Shown here: piece after piece, positions 1 through 12,436 of the stretch
Position numbering within the stretch: position 1 is the first letter of the stretch
Layout: each line of letters starts with the position of its first letter
Source of the DNA: Halisarca cf. caerulea
Lineage: Eukaryota; Porifera; Demospongiae; Chondrillida; Halisarcidae
NCBI GenBank assembly: GCA_963170055.1
Contig: CAUJGJ010000003.1
Location: 1,362,869 to 1,426,868, forward strand
Length of the DNA stretch: 64,000 nt
Direction of reading: 5' to 3'
Translations under genes and position numbers: made by a program
The notes under the pieces: model-generated
The model's input: the letters and a program-made list of their open reading frames with translations, nothing else
Database searches by the model: none
Told to the model about the DNA's origin: nothing

Positions 1-299
1 TTTGGCATTGTATCTCAAGTTTGTGGTGAGTCACTCAAGTGATTAGTAATGTAGAGGGGACTAATTCCGAACAGTTCATTACGAACACCGCTTCTCCTGA
101 GTCCAGCAACTAAATTTGGAGGTATTTTAGCCTGGCATTTCTTAGACTTAGCACTAATACAGGACATAACAGCTGTAGAAGAATAAAACTTAGATCATTC
201 GGTGTCGGCTAGGAGATACCCTGCTCGAAATTAACAACTGCTCGGAATTTGTGCCTTCTACCTTTAAGTTACACTTTGATTACTATAATTTCACAGTGG
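1..299. other. No gene recognised
   Basis: AT-rich sequence with no open frame that looks coding and no inverted or tandem repeat that I could pick out. It runs into the dispersed repeat that starts near 300. Confidence 0.5.
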
Positions 300-800
300 T
301 GGTTACCTCTTCAGCCAATGGCAGGCAGGGTTCTATCCAGGGAAGGTGTGTATGTGGGTGAGGTTAGCTTCCACCCGAAAATCTCCAGCTTTCCTCCCCA
401 AACTTCCAATTGTAGTGCAAAGTACCATAGAGAAGGCCCTACTTGAGTGTCAAAATCAACCTTAAATGGTGTAAAATGGCCTGAGATACCACCTTATACA
501 ACCTAAAACTCATTCTCCCTGAGGGGAGCATATCCCAAGACCCCCTACCTACATCCGCTACCATACCACATACATCACAGCACTGTATGTGTTTCATAGA
601 CATTTAGGGTACCACATATTCTTTACATATCTACCCCTAGTGTACTATACACGTGGGTTAACAGTTGTTATTACCCTGAAAGAAACCCTGCTACATACTA
701 TATACAATACATACATTAAAACTACGATCATGCAGGAAGCTTCCCCACCCAAAATTTTTATCCTGTATTGCAATCTGGCTGGAATGAACGGGAAGTTTAA
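300..800 (+). repeat. Dispersed repeat family R1, copy 1
   Basis: The stretch carrying TGTCAAAATCAACCTTAAAT, followed by an accTTATACAACCTAAA block and a run of short pyrimidine-rich words, recurs at 5712-6120 (same strand) and in reverse at 3840-4255 and 35155-35365. The copies align over several hundred bases with many substitutions and small indels, so this is an old interspersed family. I saw no clear inverted ends, coding frame or poly(A) tail, so the class is unknown. Confidence 0.65.
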
Positions 801-992
801 TTACTACTAGGCTGTGTAAAGTTGCAATACTTTTCTTATGGGGGCGGAGTAATTTAGTATCATGGCCAAGTGCTGTATTTGGTCATTTCAGATCAAATTT
901 GTCATTGAATATGTTCATCCTGGTGTTCTCAGGAGAGGAGCATTGATTTCAGTTCTGACATTTGCTTCCAAGCTGATATCATAGATTTTCTA

Positions 993-1112
993 ATGTGAAC
1001 TATGCTTGTTAAGTGGGAAGTATCAAATCTCATCATGTGGGCCACTCCAACCATGTGAGCTATGCTTGTTGAGCGGGACGTATCAAATCTCATCATGTGG
1101 GCCATTGCATAT
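993..1112. repeat. Two-copy tandem repeat, 60-bp unit
   Basis: The unit beginning ATGTGAACTATGCTTGTT is repeated once, 60 bases later, as ATGTGAGCTATGCTTGTT. Both copies continue through TATCAAATCTCATCATGTGG, with only a few substitutions between them. Confidence 0.8.
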
Positions 1113-1160
1113 AATGATGGTGTGGTGAATGGTATATTGTCACATGGCTGCCATACAGCC

Positions 1161-2630
1161 TACCGTATGTACCGAAACTTGTGCGATACCAGGGCAAATT
1201 TTTAAGGAATTTTTCAGATTGCCCTGTGGGCAATCTGAATGTTATTCTAGGTTGCCCCTGGTGAATTCAGGTTGTCCTTTAAAATCGGTGCAAAATTCGT
1301 GAACATTTCAGTCCATGGAATTTTCCTGCTATATGATTGGTGATATGCAAGGATACAGTACTATCTATGCATGTAACGATGGATGGATATATAGGTACAA
1401 AGTGTTAAACTTGAATTACTGTATGTGCAAAAAGAGAATTTCAAAGTTACAAGGGTAGCTTTTAGTTCTTTAGTTAACCAACTGTATGCTAATTGCTAAT
1501 GGATACTAAAAAATGTTGCCATCACCATTGCAAACTTCACTGCTGTCATCAAGGTCATCATCAGGGTCATCTTCTACCATAGATACTAAAACATGTTTCA
1601 GTATATATCCATACTTCTACATGGCCTACTCTTGGGTTTGTAAGGGGCTAAATTAATTTTGACTTGTAAACAAGCTGAAGCAACACCCCACTCTCGAATT
1701 CATAATTGCGCTCGCTGAATGACCAAAAGGAGAAATTTTGACCAATAACGTTACTATATGATTGACCGAAAACAACGGAGTTAGCAGCTGCACGAAGAAA
1801 GACGAATTGTGCAATAATGCGACATTAGGTCACATGCTCAAAATGGCGATTTCCTTCAACGAACGATCTCGACGGTGAAAGCAGGCTTACCTTGTTCGAA
1901 TTTAATGCGGAACGTAAGGCAATGTTGATATTTTCATTTTTCCTATATTGTGGTTTACTTATATCTGCCACTAGCTGTCCTACAACTATAGGTTGCCCAG
2001 GGGGCAAGTCAGTTGGACATTTGTGGTTGCCCACAAGAATATTTGGTCGTCTCGGACAAGCGGACGACTGTTAAAAATTTTCCCTGGGTACTGAACTTTC
2101 ACAGTTGCCAACTTTTGAGGAAAATTTCGCGGACAGCTCATCCATTCTATGCATAATTTATTCAATATCCGCCGACATTAATAACGAAACTGCTGTTAAT
2201 TTATTGCTTCTGTCTTTTGAGAGTTCATCGCACAACACCTGTGCTGTAGAACCAGGTAAAATACCCTCCAGGGAAGTAAAATTGGACGATTGACCATCCC
2301 ATGATCCGCTGATGAGTCTCGGGCAGAATTCTTGTTGAAGTAGCATAGGGTTGACATAGTTATGGTTAAAACGAACGGAAATTGTCTGGAATGGCAAGAT
2401 GGCACAAACGAATCTTAGAATGTTGCTGCTGTGCACTCAAAATGAAGAAAAATAGTTGATAGAGCAAAGGTGCTCTGACGAATATTGTGCAATCAGTGTA
2501 CCTCCGGCCATTTTGACTCCACGAGAAAGAAGACAATGCTGATTTCTGCAGATTATACTTATTGCAGATGCCCACTAATCCATGAAAACCATGAAAGTTT
2601 AGTACCATGAAAGTTTCGGTCCATATAGTA
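1161..2630. mobile_element. Decayed inverted-repeat element, about 1.47 kb
   Basis: The left end TACCGTATGTACCGAAACTT and the reverse complement of the right end, TACTATATGGACCGAAACTT, agree at 17 of 20 positions. The right end continues into a motif matching the terminal repeat of the element at 21034-22300, with most CpG changed to TpG or CpA. The ends begin with TA, compatible with a TA target duplication. No transposase remains inside. The short frames on both strands (1825-2436) do not resemble a known protein. Confidence 0.5.
1965..2074 (+). repeat. Dispersed repeat, related to 13435-13550 in reverse
   Basis: GGTTGCCCACAAGAATATTT followed by GGTCGTCTCGGACAAGCGGA is matched on the opposite strand near 13435-13505, where the core TTGTCTCGGACAACCGGATG is recognisable. 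This is an interspersed repeat of unknown class. Confidence 0.5.
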
Positions 2631-2796
2631 CTTTGCCACAACCAATCACAGAGGTGAAGCAGCTGCTCTATAGTGCTCTATCATAGAGTATAAATGGGTA
2701 GAAATCAGTAAGGAAGTGAAATGACATTCGGGAATGAAAGAACTGTACAAAATGTGGGAAAAGGAAGCCTTATTTAGTGTACACTCATGGTTAACA

Positions 2797-3560
2797 TACG
2801 GTACCAATCACTTAAAAGTTTCTAAATCGTATCGTTTGCACGGCGTATTCTCTGGGTACCATCCCTCGAAACGTACCGTTTTTATCAATGTACCGTACAA
2901 TGTCATGCATGGTACGATAGAAAATATGGCTGAATTCAATTGAATATGGCTGTTTTTGCATCACCTGGTGGGATAATAGCCACACATTTGCTGAAAGCTT
3001 GATGAAACAATGCAAAGTTTGGTATGAAATGTATAACGGTTTAGTTATCCAAGTTGGTGTTGTTTTTTTGGTCTATATGCGAATGAAATGATTTGGTTTC
3101 GCTCAGTATCGACCAAGGAAGAAAAGAAAGCGCCGACTATGCAGAAGCTTCTAAACAAAGAAGGCCTAGTAGCCAGCATATTTGGAATTCGCAATTTTCC
3201 ACGGCGATATGAAGAAACAAACAATTCTTCACAAGCATTGATCAGGTAGGCTACATACCGCTTTTAGCAATATTATACGCATAGTTCAGCGCAATGTTAT
3301 TTTGAACTTACACAATTAAGTTATTTCTTTCGACGAAGAAAACGACTAGATATCTCTATAATATAAGTTTCTCTATTGAAGGGAGAAACCATCTGAAGTC
3401 TTAACACTTTTCGATAGAAAGTTAGTGACTCGGACATGAACGCTACGATTGAAGCATACAGTGTTGACGGCGTCTTTCTATACTAAACGTAACGTTTTCA
3501 AAACGTATCGTCAGCGTGTAGACGATACGATTTAACAACTTTTAAGCGATTGGTACCGTA
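2797..3560. mobile_element. Inverted-repeat element (MITE-like), 764 bp
   Basis: The left end TACGGTACCAATCACTTAAA continues for about 45 bases. Its reverse complement lies at 3515-3560 (TACGGTACCAATCGCTTAAA read from the right), with only a few mismatches. Both termini carry TA, as expected for a TA-targeting superfamily such as Tc1/mariner. The interior has no convincing transposase frame, so it is probably non-autonomous. Confidence 0.75.
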
Positions 3561-3839
3561 CCTATGATGTGTACTTTTTGGATAGCATGTATTTCTTACC
3601 TGGAGATACTTATAAGACTAATCAATAATACCGTATAGCCGGAAAGGTTGGCAGGAAGAAAATTGGGCGAATTGTACCCGAATTTAAACATTTTCACTTG
3701 GGCGATTACCTCCAGGGACACTATAATTATATTCATAATCTATGAATAATAAGATGGGTGCAGCTGTGGTCTTGGGGATCGACATTCGAAGATCGAAAAG
3801 AGTGTGCACTGCTCGTTCGTTATTGCCGTCATTTAAAAT

Positions 3840-4255
3840 TTTGGCAGGAAGCTTCAGCATGCCTGTCATGCAAGGCATGCACACCAGTGATTTTGTTGCA
3901 TACATATTGTATCTGTTAAACACGGTTTATTTCAAGATAACAATCATGCAAGGGGCCAATAACAAACTCTTAGATGTCTATAAAACACATGCAGTGCAGT
4001 GATGTATGTAAGTAGGTGTAGATATATGTATGTGATATTATAGGGGTATACAACTAGGGGGTCTAGGGATATGGTTTCCCTGAGAGAATTTAAGTTTTTA
4101 GGCTATATATGGTGGTCGGTATCTGACGCCATTGCTCGAGACCATTTAAGATTGATTTTAACACTCAAATAAGGCATTCTCAATATAGTAATTTGCACTA
4201 CAGTTAGAAATCTTTTGGGGTGGAAGCTGGAGATTTTGCATTGGGATGAAAGCTT
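3840..4255 (-). repeat. Dispersed repeat family R1, copy 2 (reverse)
   Basis: Read on the minus strand this matches the copy at 300-800, including the block around GAGTGTTAAAATCAATCTTA and the upstream word CAAAATCTCCAGCTTCCACC. It is diverged and truncated relative to copy 1. Confidence 0.65.
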
Positions 4256-4587
4256 TTGTGATTGAAGCAAGCAGCTACGTACACATAGAGTAAAATTATG
4301 CGTGATGTCATGAAAATGGCTGCCTAGTCGGGAAGAAATTCAGAACATCAGTGTTAAGTGTTTCCAGCATTTCAGCATGTACAGGAGCTATTTTGGGTTG
4401 AAACAAAGATTAACTAGTGATGCCTCTTGATCCTAAGTAGGGGGACTTGTCTTTGGTTAATCATTTAGTGAATTTGACCACTTAGCCTCTGGGAAGCGCC
4501 AAATAAAAATACTAGAAGTTACTTAAAAGTGAAGAGGCAACTAACTCCTCTGCCTCATAGCTAGTTACGCCCTAGCACACAGGCACT

Positions 4588-4781
<194 letters not shown>

Positions 4782-5159
4782 CATGTATGCACATTATACA
4801 CACAGGTACTCATTTTATTACTATCGCAGGTATGACATGTGCCTTTTCAGTAAACAGAGGGGCATTGTGTGGTTTGCAAAGGAATTCGATTGAATAATAA
4901 CACGTTTTACTGATCATGTTGGTCAGGCGTATGCTGTATGAGTAGCCTGAAGGATAATATTATACGCCCTTTTACTCTCAACCAGATGAATATTATATCG
5001 AATATCGTGTATTAGTCTGGGCATAAAGTGTTTTCAAGATATTCTAATAGGTATTCTTTTGTGTTGGGAGGAGTATCAATTTCACTGATTGTTACATTTG
5101 TCACCTTTTGCTGGTGACGTCATCATACCGTGTGACAACCTTGTGATAAACAGCCAGAG

Positions 5160-5510
5160 AGAGACTTCTTCAATGACTGCAGATTCTTTAAAAACCCGGT
5201 CATCTGAACGGTTGTGTAGAGGAGCCATGTCGCGGGAGTTAGATCACGATAGGTAAATCTAAATTTTCACCGTGGAGATTTTGATAGCATGCCCCATTCC
5301 CGACATGTGCACAAGTTTGTGGTTTTGCTTTGGATGAAAAACAACGTTTTGGTAGACATCTCAGGAATGAAGAGGAATGGTAAGTTCTCCAACGGTGAAA
5401 ATTTTTGATATTGCTGTTGTAAGGTTCTGAACAAAGTATGGCTGCTCAAAATGATGGTTTACATGACCGGGTTTTGCACTAAACCTAATTTTAAGGTCCG
5501 AATCTGTGGT
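5160..5510. repeat. Decayed fold-back (nested inverted repeats)
   Basis: Two pairs of inverted words share one centre near 5335. AAAACCCGGTCAT near 5191 pairs with ATGACCGGGTTTT near 5463. AAATTTTCACCGTGGAGA at 5261 pairs with TCTCCAACGGTGAAAATTT at about 5385, with one indel. This is the pattern of an aged palindromic MITE. Confidence 0.55.
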
Positions 5511-5711
5511 TGTCTTTTCGGCTTCGCGAAGCTGGGACAACAAAGTTAAGTCAACTATTGCAGCGTTGAATAGTTGAATTAATGCTCTGTATGCTTCTTG
5601 TACTACATAAGTGAACTAAACGGAAGAAAAGTGGGGGGTAATTTCTGCCGACTTTAGGGCGGCCATTTTGACTTCTGCTCACATGTGCACATGTCACACC
5701 TGCGATGGACA

Positions 5712-6120
5712 ACATCCTACTTGATTGTCAAAATCAGCCTTGAATGATCTAGAATGGCCTCAAATACAACCTTATACAACCTAAAGATTTTCCTGGGGGG
5801 ACGTGTCCCTGGATCCCTTAGTTACTTACGTATATACCCCTGCACTCCATATACATATCTGCATGCACCTCTATCGGTACAGGCATGTGTTTTATAGATG
5901 TCTAGGATATCACATATGCATACATGTATCTCCCCCCCCCCCCCCACACACACACGCTATAATTTGTAATTACCCCACCACCATCATCTTGAAAGAAAAC
6001 CTGCTATATGTATAATATTTGCATCAAATCTATGTGCATATCTTGCGCGGCAGCCATTCACTGTAGTATACTCAAGCCCATTCTTCCCCAAAATTTAAAT
6101 CCTAGATAGAACCCTGCCTT
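5712..6120 (+). repeat. Dispersed repeat family R1, copy 3
   Basis: ACTTGATTGTCAAAATCAGC and the following ACCTTATACAACCTAAAG match copy 1 in the same orientation. Similarity continues through a long C run near 5932 to CCCAAAATTTAAATCC, which corresponds to the end of copy 1. Confidence 0.65.
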
Positions 6121-6259
6121 TATAATCAGACAGTGATAGAGTTCAGAAAAAATGTCGGATGTATACTCAGGTTGTTGGATTACAGAGAATAACTTAATTT
6201 TGGCAAATAAATAAGTTGACTAGCATACGTATGTATTAATATGAGTGTATGCACTATGA

Positions 6260-7018
6260 CACAGGGTATTTATAACCGTCCGAAAATAAAATGCAAAAAT
6301 GGCCGTCTTGAAATAGCTTCACAAATTATCGATCGTTTCTACTTCGTTGACAAGATTTTCGCCCAGTTCTTCTTACTGAACGAAAGTTGTATATATTCCG
6401 CGCATGTTGGTACTTAACTAGCGATTGTTTCTATTGTCTGAAGGAAGATAGCCACCTAGGAATACATAGCAGTTTTAGACAAACTTCGCCTTGGTTAGAC
6501 CTTAGATCCCTCTCAATTCCCATCAAACAACACGGAAAGACAGAACAAGTAGTGAGCTATCTGAAAATCGTTCTGGGCTATAGGTTATAATCTTCCGTAA
6601 GATAGTTATAACCGAAAAACCTGTTTTTTCACCCTTCAAACGGCCAAAATTTAGCATAAATGGTCCAATTGCGAAAAACTGCTTGATTGTAGCACTATGC
6701 CCGGAACGATTTTCGCAAACCGAAACATCTTAAGATTCCATCGAAGTTGGATTTGGTGAGATTCGAATGCATCTGAGGTCTAACCAAGCAACTTCATCTT
6801 CGCCCTCAACAAAACTGCCATTTTCGTGACGTTTCACGGATACGTAGGCAAAACGTCACAAAAGTCGCCTTCTTCCCCCATTCTGTTGATACGTGAAATT
6901 TCGTACGTCATCCGATAGACGCCAAATGACGCATTTAAAACAGCTGCTAATTGTTGACGTAGAAAACAAGCACCGCCCACAATCGGAACAAGCAACAGAC
7001 GGTTATAAACACCCTGTG
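6260..7018. mobile_element. MITE-like element, 759 bp, 21-bp inverted ends
   Basis: The left end CACAGGGTATTTATAACCGT(C) and the reverse complement of the right end, CACAGGGTGTTTATAACCGT(C), differ at one position. The CAGGGT terminus resembles hAT-type ends, but no 8-bp target duplication is visible, so the superfamily is open. A diverged relative with the same inner sequence (ACAAGCACCGCCCACAAT) occupies 15091-15730. Confidence 0.75.
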
Positions 7019-7179
7019 GATGTGCCATTAGTGAGGGTGTATATACACAGTAAAATAGAAACTATTTAAATGTAGCTCATAGCCAAAGGTTGTTGCAAAT
7101 GCGACTAGTCTAGTGGCTTTAAATTTTTTTATTTCGTATATTAAGTATAAGCGCTTGGTAGACTAAGCCCATGGAGAGG

Positions 7180-7480
7180 GTGATGTATATGTATATACAA
7201 AATGCTGGATGTACATTAAGTGACGTTTTCTGTGATCATCACTGATGCTCTGTCACATGCTAGCTTGTGACCTTACTCACTGTTCTTTGGAGTTTTGTTT
7301 TCAGCTGGGTGCTATGTGAGGGAACAAGCTGGAAACCTTTTATGGCGAGCCAATTTTGCAGATCTCGGCTTTGGAGAGGAATGGTCAATGCTGCCACATA
7401 GAAAAAAAATTGTGTTTTGTTATAGGGATTCATGTGAAAAAATGGGAGAGACTCCCTGCTCAGTTTAAGGCAAAATTGCA
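7180..7480. repeat. Dispersed repeat shared (inverted) with 22900-23250
   Basis: Words such as GGGTGCTATGTGAGGGAACA and CAAAGCCGAGATCTG occur here and, on the opposite strand, inside the element at 22630-23363. This is probably a partial or decayed copy of the same MITE family. I did not find its termini. Confidence 0.55.
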
Positions 7481-7499
7481 AAAGCTTATGGGAATAAAT

Positions 7500-8925
7500 A
7501 CAAGCCCCTTTGCATGCAACATAACCTTTCTCCTTCAGTAATTATCAACATAGATAAAGCACCTGTATGATCCAACATGCCATCCAGGACCACCATTGAC
7601 AAATGCAAGAAAGATATCTTAATCTGCAGCAATGGTGCATGTAAATGGCACTTTAAAGTTACATGGGTTGGTGTACCAAGAATGGTACACGAACCCATCA
7701 GTTACCAAGATCCTTAATGTGGCATCATCATAGGTGTAGGAACCAAGGCACTTGCCCCCACAAAATGAATGGGGGGGGGGGGGGGGCAGTGTCCCTACAA
7801 CCCGAATTATCATATTAGTACAAAAATTCTTATAACAGATGTTTTCAACAATATACCATATATTCACTGTTTTCACTCGGCAGGTATAGGCCTACCTTCA
7901 AGTGTGAAAGAATTAATGATGGCTACACGACGAGCAACGTATCCTCTCAAAGTTGCAAACTGTGCACCAAAGAGCTAAGAAAAGCACTTTAGCGTTCTTT
8001 TCGCTACATTTTAGGGTTATTCAAATCATTATAGGTGCATATAATAGCCAAACTCTACAAGTTCGTCAGCTCTTTAAGTATTTGTCACTCTACTCCAAAG
8101 TTTCGTCAGCCATTCTCAGAGGTGGAAAAACAACTCTAAATTCTCTTGTAGGATGGATTTTTCGTGAAACTAGGTGTGACGAATTCTTAGAGAATATATG
8201 ATACTAGCTATTTAGGGCGTTAAAACTATACTTGACCCTTGTAAAAGCCAATTTTGATAAAAAAAATACCTACCTAACATGTTAGAACCATAAAATTGGA
8301 ACTGACACAACCAGTAGTGCTCGGGCGGCCATTTAATTTTAGTCACATGCAACCAATGTGTTGCATATGTTGCCAGTCTTTTTGCTTGTATAAGCGAGTG
8401 GATTTGTTATGCTGGGCACTGATTTTGTCTTTGAACTCCTAAAGTAATGAAACAATTAGTAGATTTGCTGCCAATTCACACAGACAAGGACAATTTGGTA
8501 GCTTCTGCTGAAGAAAAATCTTCACTTACATATATATGTGTTTTAACTTTGTTTGCAAACAGTCAGTTTAGCTTTTTCTTTTTGTGTCTTAGACAGCATG
8601 TGTAATTCATATAGTATGATAGATCTTGGGTGCACATGCACGGTTATATATAAGTGACACTGTGTTATGTCTAATACATTTACAGTACATTGAAATCAAT
8701 AATGAGCTACGTTCCTATAGATCTGTAATATTCACCCCAACTTAAAACATCTTCCATACACCTATGAATGTATATACTCCGGTACCATTTTAAATGAAAC
8801 TATATGAACAGAAACATTGTAAGTGGATGAAGTCTATGCAAGTTCAGACAATTATAAATATCATATGACATAGTACATGTATAATACTGTATATGGAGTG
8901 CATACGTAATTATAGAATATTTGTG
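7500..8925. other. Non-coding stretch before the gene A Ig exon
   Basis: No recognisable gene, RNA or inverted-repeat element. It contains a poly(G) run near 7770-7787. If gene A has upstream signal-peptide or Ig exons they may lie here, but none could be recognised. Confidence 0.4.
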
Positions 8926-8961
8926 ACTTGAAGTATTTCTTTTTTATCGATACTTTTGCAG

Positions 8962-9330
8962 GTCAAACAGCAGTTGTGAGTGGTACCAACTTTGTTAATG
9001 GTAGTGGATTATGTTTTGGTGATCAACAAATGAAGGAAGGGACTCCATTCATAGTATGTACACCTTCAGGATTTCCCCCAGATGCGGTCAATTATGGTAT
9101 ATTATGGACCCTTGATGGTTCTCAATTGGGTCTGGGTGCTGTGAACAGCATGTATCCCGATCGTATTGATGCTTTGGATTCACAAGCAGGGGTGTTTCGA
9201 CTGAACATCCTCAATGTTACTAGTTTTGGAGTGTCCTCTGTTGCCTGCAGTATATCTGCTTTGAACAGTAGTTTTGTTCAAGTGGGAGTAACACCAACAT
9301 CAGCACCGGAGAATATCTCTGTTGTTAACG
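8962..9330 (+). CDS. Receptor gene A, Ig-like domain exon
   Basis: This 369-base exon is phase 1 at both ends. The acceptor is ACTTTTGCAG and the donor is AACG/GTAAGTACT. It encodes one immunoglobulin-like domain: the first core cysteine in FIVC, a tryptophan in GILW, and the second cysteine in a VSSVAC context after FRLNILNVTS. It has several N-glycosylation motifs (NGS, NVT, NSS, NIS). The paralogous exon of gene B (41222-41590) has exactly the same length and matching boundaries. Together with the FN3, EGF remnant, linker and transmembrane exons downstream on the same strand it suggests a type I membrane receptor-like protein. Start-of-gene exons were not identified. The domain call is firm, but ligand and function are unknown. 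Confidence 0.85.
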
Positions 9331-10518
9331 GTAAGTACTAGTGAAGATAATATTTTAGGTATAATGACATGTCATATTTTGTCAAAAGTTTGCTACCCAC
9401 AATGTGTGTAGCAAACTTCTGACGCATTAAGATTTGAATGAAGAGAAATTTGACTAAACGAATAGGTTTAACCTTAAAGTAGATTAATGTGAATGTTTTT
9501 GCTGGTGTAAGCCTGTACACATAAGTCTTTGCCACTCAAATGGCATAGCTTGCTGATCTGCAGCCTACCAGAATAGGTGAATATGGTACCTCTCATAGCA
9601 AGCTTAATGCTAGCACCGTATGCACTTTAGACCATAAATGTTCGATCTTTTTTGATGATGGCTCTGTCTAAAGTGGGGAGTAGGTAAGTAATAGTTACCA
9701 CATGGCTCCTTGGGGAGTTAGTCTATCAAGACATGGAATCACCGTTGCTAGGAGTAAGAAGATAATGTACTGCACTTAAAACATAGTAGAAAATATATTA
9801 TGTAGTTTACATCCGCAATGATCACCAAAATTGTATTAGTTTGCTGACAGGTGGTAGTTGTTTATCTGTGTGTTTATCGAATGCAATTATCAATTGAAAC
9901 TGATCCGCATGCAGATGAGAGTAAAGTGTGTTTAAAATGTTAGTGAAAGGAAATAGGGTTAAATAAGGTGGTGCTCCTTATGCATTAAAATAGCATTTTT
10001 TATTCCTAATAATTAGTCTAAAGCCGAGTTCACACTATAGAGCCGAATCTGGATTGAATCGTGTTCACGCTACGATTTCTTGCCAAGCCGATCCAGATTG
10101 AATCCGGATTGGCCGAACCACCTCAGGAGGTGGATTTGATCCGGATCCACCTTCGATCTTGATTGAGTACATTGATCATGTGACTCCAGAATGTCATTGG
10201 ATAGCTCCGCTGGCACCAATAATCTCGCAGTCGATCCACTTCAGTTGATATTTAGTAGTTCTTTTGCATTTTAATTGTGTTTTATACTTTTTCGTTCACA
10301 ATGCTCATCATTAGGTGTGATTGGATGTCATTTGAACCTTTTTACATATTCGGCTTCATAGTATGGTTCAGGGTCAGGGTATCATTATTTATACTGGGGA
10401 GCCTTTAGCCATTGGCTATTCTTACAGGCACCCAGTCAACAAAGAAAACAAAATAATACAAAACAGATCAGGGAAAATTGCAAAAATAATTGGACATATT
10501 ATATATAAAGAAGTTCAG

Positions 10519-11433
10519 TCAATTGATAAATTTTCTCCTGGAGTCATTCATCCAATAGTAAACGAATATGAGGAGGATGCAGGTCAATACAGGTCTGGTC
10601 ATTAGTATGGTTCTTGTCAGCATAGTCATTTGTGGATTTGACCAATCGCTCAAGGGCAGAATCATCGATAAAGAGCTGGACCAGATCCAGCCCTGATACC
10701 TGATCATCAGCACCCTCAGGAAGATGTAGACCGGGAACTTGGAGAGGTTGGAATGTGTCTGCTGCTATATAGTCTGAGTCCACCTGGGATATAGGTGCCG
10801 AACATGCTGGAACTGAAAATTTTCAGTCTCATCACTCCTTACTACGTATGTTGCTTTCCCCACTACTTGTTCCACCTTCTTCTTCAATTGGCTCGTGTTC
10901 CCTTCCCACTGAATAATCGCTGCTACGTCTGTCTCCTGACCTTGTGCCAACTGCACAGTTACTGCTTGTTTGCTCTTCCTGAAGCTGAATGTTCTGCACC
11001 ATCGCCGAAACTCCGAATTTTGCTCTTTTAGCTGTCAAGTTTTGATCTGATTCGATACCTCACGACTGCAATTCATCCTCTGACCCTTCGGTAGATGTTG
11101 CGCTGCTTCTACTGTCCGTACAAAAGTAAGCGAGAACCTCTTCCATTGAATAGAACCGTTGGCGAGTATCTTCTTTGGAAGCCCTATGCGTAATTTAATA
11201 AATTATGCGAAAATAATGGTTCTTCACTCGGTGAACTGGGAGCATTTTTCGAAGGCAGTTTTTGCAGCCGTTTTGCAACTATTTTGTTAAAGCTTTGCAT
11301 CGCAGATAAGTGTTACTAATGTATTATCATCTTGTGCAAATGATTTATCGTTAGCTGTGCCGCTATCGTAAGAATAAAATCTGGAAGTTGTGGAACTGTA
11401 GTTCCCTATTTGTATAGGGCACGGGTCAGAGGG
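10519..11433 (-). pseudogene. piggyBac-type transposase fragment (5' half)
   Basis: On the minus strand a start codon at 11146 opens an acidic frame (MEEVLAYF, then a serine-rich and glutamate-rich stretch) that is soon stopped. Further fragments in shifting frames follow. One contains GLDLVQLFIDDSALERLV and STNDYADKNH, which resembles the start of the piggyBac-derived transposase domain. At the 5' side, the sequence from 11405 ends in GGTCAGAGGG immediately before TTAA (11434-11437), as expected for a piggyBac terminus and its TTAA target. The other end and the catalytic core are missing. Family recognition is by eye. Confidence 0.5.
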
Positions 11434-11484
11434 TTAAAGTCTTCTTTTCTTCCAGCAGCCATTTTTATTTGCCTACTTCCTGTC

Positions 11485-11555
<71 letters not shown>

Positions 11556-11607
11556 CGACAGGAAGTAGGCAAATAAAAATGGCTGCTGGAAGAAAAGAAG
11601 ACTTTAA
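11434..11607. repeat. Perfect 54-bp-arm palindrome with TA core
   Basis: The left arm 11434-11487, starting TTAAAGTCTTCTTTTCTTCC, is the exact reverse complement of 11554-11607, ending AGAAGACTTTAA. The arms are separated by about 66 bases of (TA)n. Both outer ends are TTAA. Confidence 0.95.
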
Positions 11608-12142
11608 CGTATATATATATATATATATATATGAATAGCACGTTAGACTTCCAGAATACGTAATGAAAATAATATAAAAATATCCAGAGTTGCCTAACTG
11701 GTCAACAACTGGTTGAATTCATCCTCTTTGCCATATTCCGTTGCCTCCTGTCATTGATTATCAATTATAGTGGCTATTGATATCAATTTACTCATTTTGA
11801 TGCAATTGTACACAGGTATTTGTTTTAGTTTAAAAGCAACTTAAAATTGGCGGCCCATTGCAAGTAGATTGAATTAAAATGTGTTTCTAGGTAGGAAGTC
11901 CAGTATGGACTGGTTTAGTTTTTTTCTCATCTTCAACCAAAAGTTTATAATGTTACGTATGAATTATCAATATGCCTTTACAGTTGTGATTTATTGTAAT
12001 TTATTGTAATGCTTATGGCTTAAGGAGGGCACATTGTCTAGTATGACATCATGCACTGTTACTTTTGCTTGAAAAGCAGTTTTGCGCACGAATATTTATG
12101 TACTTGTTATTATGTAGGCATGCTATGGTTTTGTTCTATTAG

Positions 12143-12436
12143 CTGTCCCTGCTCCCGAGATGCCCAGAGTTACTCCTTCCAACACAAGTGTAGAGGTTAC
12201 AGTCAGTAAACCAAGTGGACTGTGTGAAGGTCTTAGGAGTAGTCAGATAACCTATGAATTCAAGGTGTACAGGAGTAATAGTTTAGTGACAACTGAGAAT
12301 GTAACCACCTCTGGACCAACTGCAACTGCTAACGTATCTGGTCTCAACAGTGGTACAGAGTACAGAGTTGAAATTCAAGGAATTATTAATGTGGTCAGCC
12401 AGAGTATGCCAGTATCTATGACCTTTAATACATCTG
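12143..12436 (+). CDS. Receptor gene A, fibronectin type III exon
   Basis: This 294-base exon is phase 1 at both ends. The acceptor is TTCTATTAG and the donor is TCTG/GTATGT. It encodes a single FN3 domain: a proline-rich start (VPAPEMPRV), a YEFKVYRSNS strand, TATANVSGLNSGTEYRV (the conserved L-x-P/G-x-T-x-Y turn of FN3), and the G-strand ending SMTFNTS. It is very close to the gene B exon at 33369-33665: roughly the first 60 residues differ at only about four positions. Extracellular location follows from its position before the transmembrane exon. The domain call is firm, but the binding partner is unknown. Confidence 0.85.

Larger units (their letters stand above)
9331..12142 (+). other. 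Gene A intron between Ig and FN3 exons
   Basis: This 2.8-kb intron begins GTAAGTACT and ends TTCTATTAG. It hosts half of a MITE-like sequence near 10030-10250 (CCGAGTTCACACTATAGAGC, no partner end found), a decayed piggyBac-type transposase at 10519-11146 and a perfect palindrome at 11434-11607. Confidence 0.7.

Noticed and set aside
5103..5710. Possible complete element from TACCGTGTGACAAC (5126) to GTGTGACATG (5697)
   Set aside because: The proposed ends do not pair with each other. Only the inner fold-back is supported.
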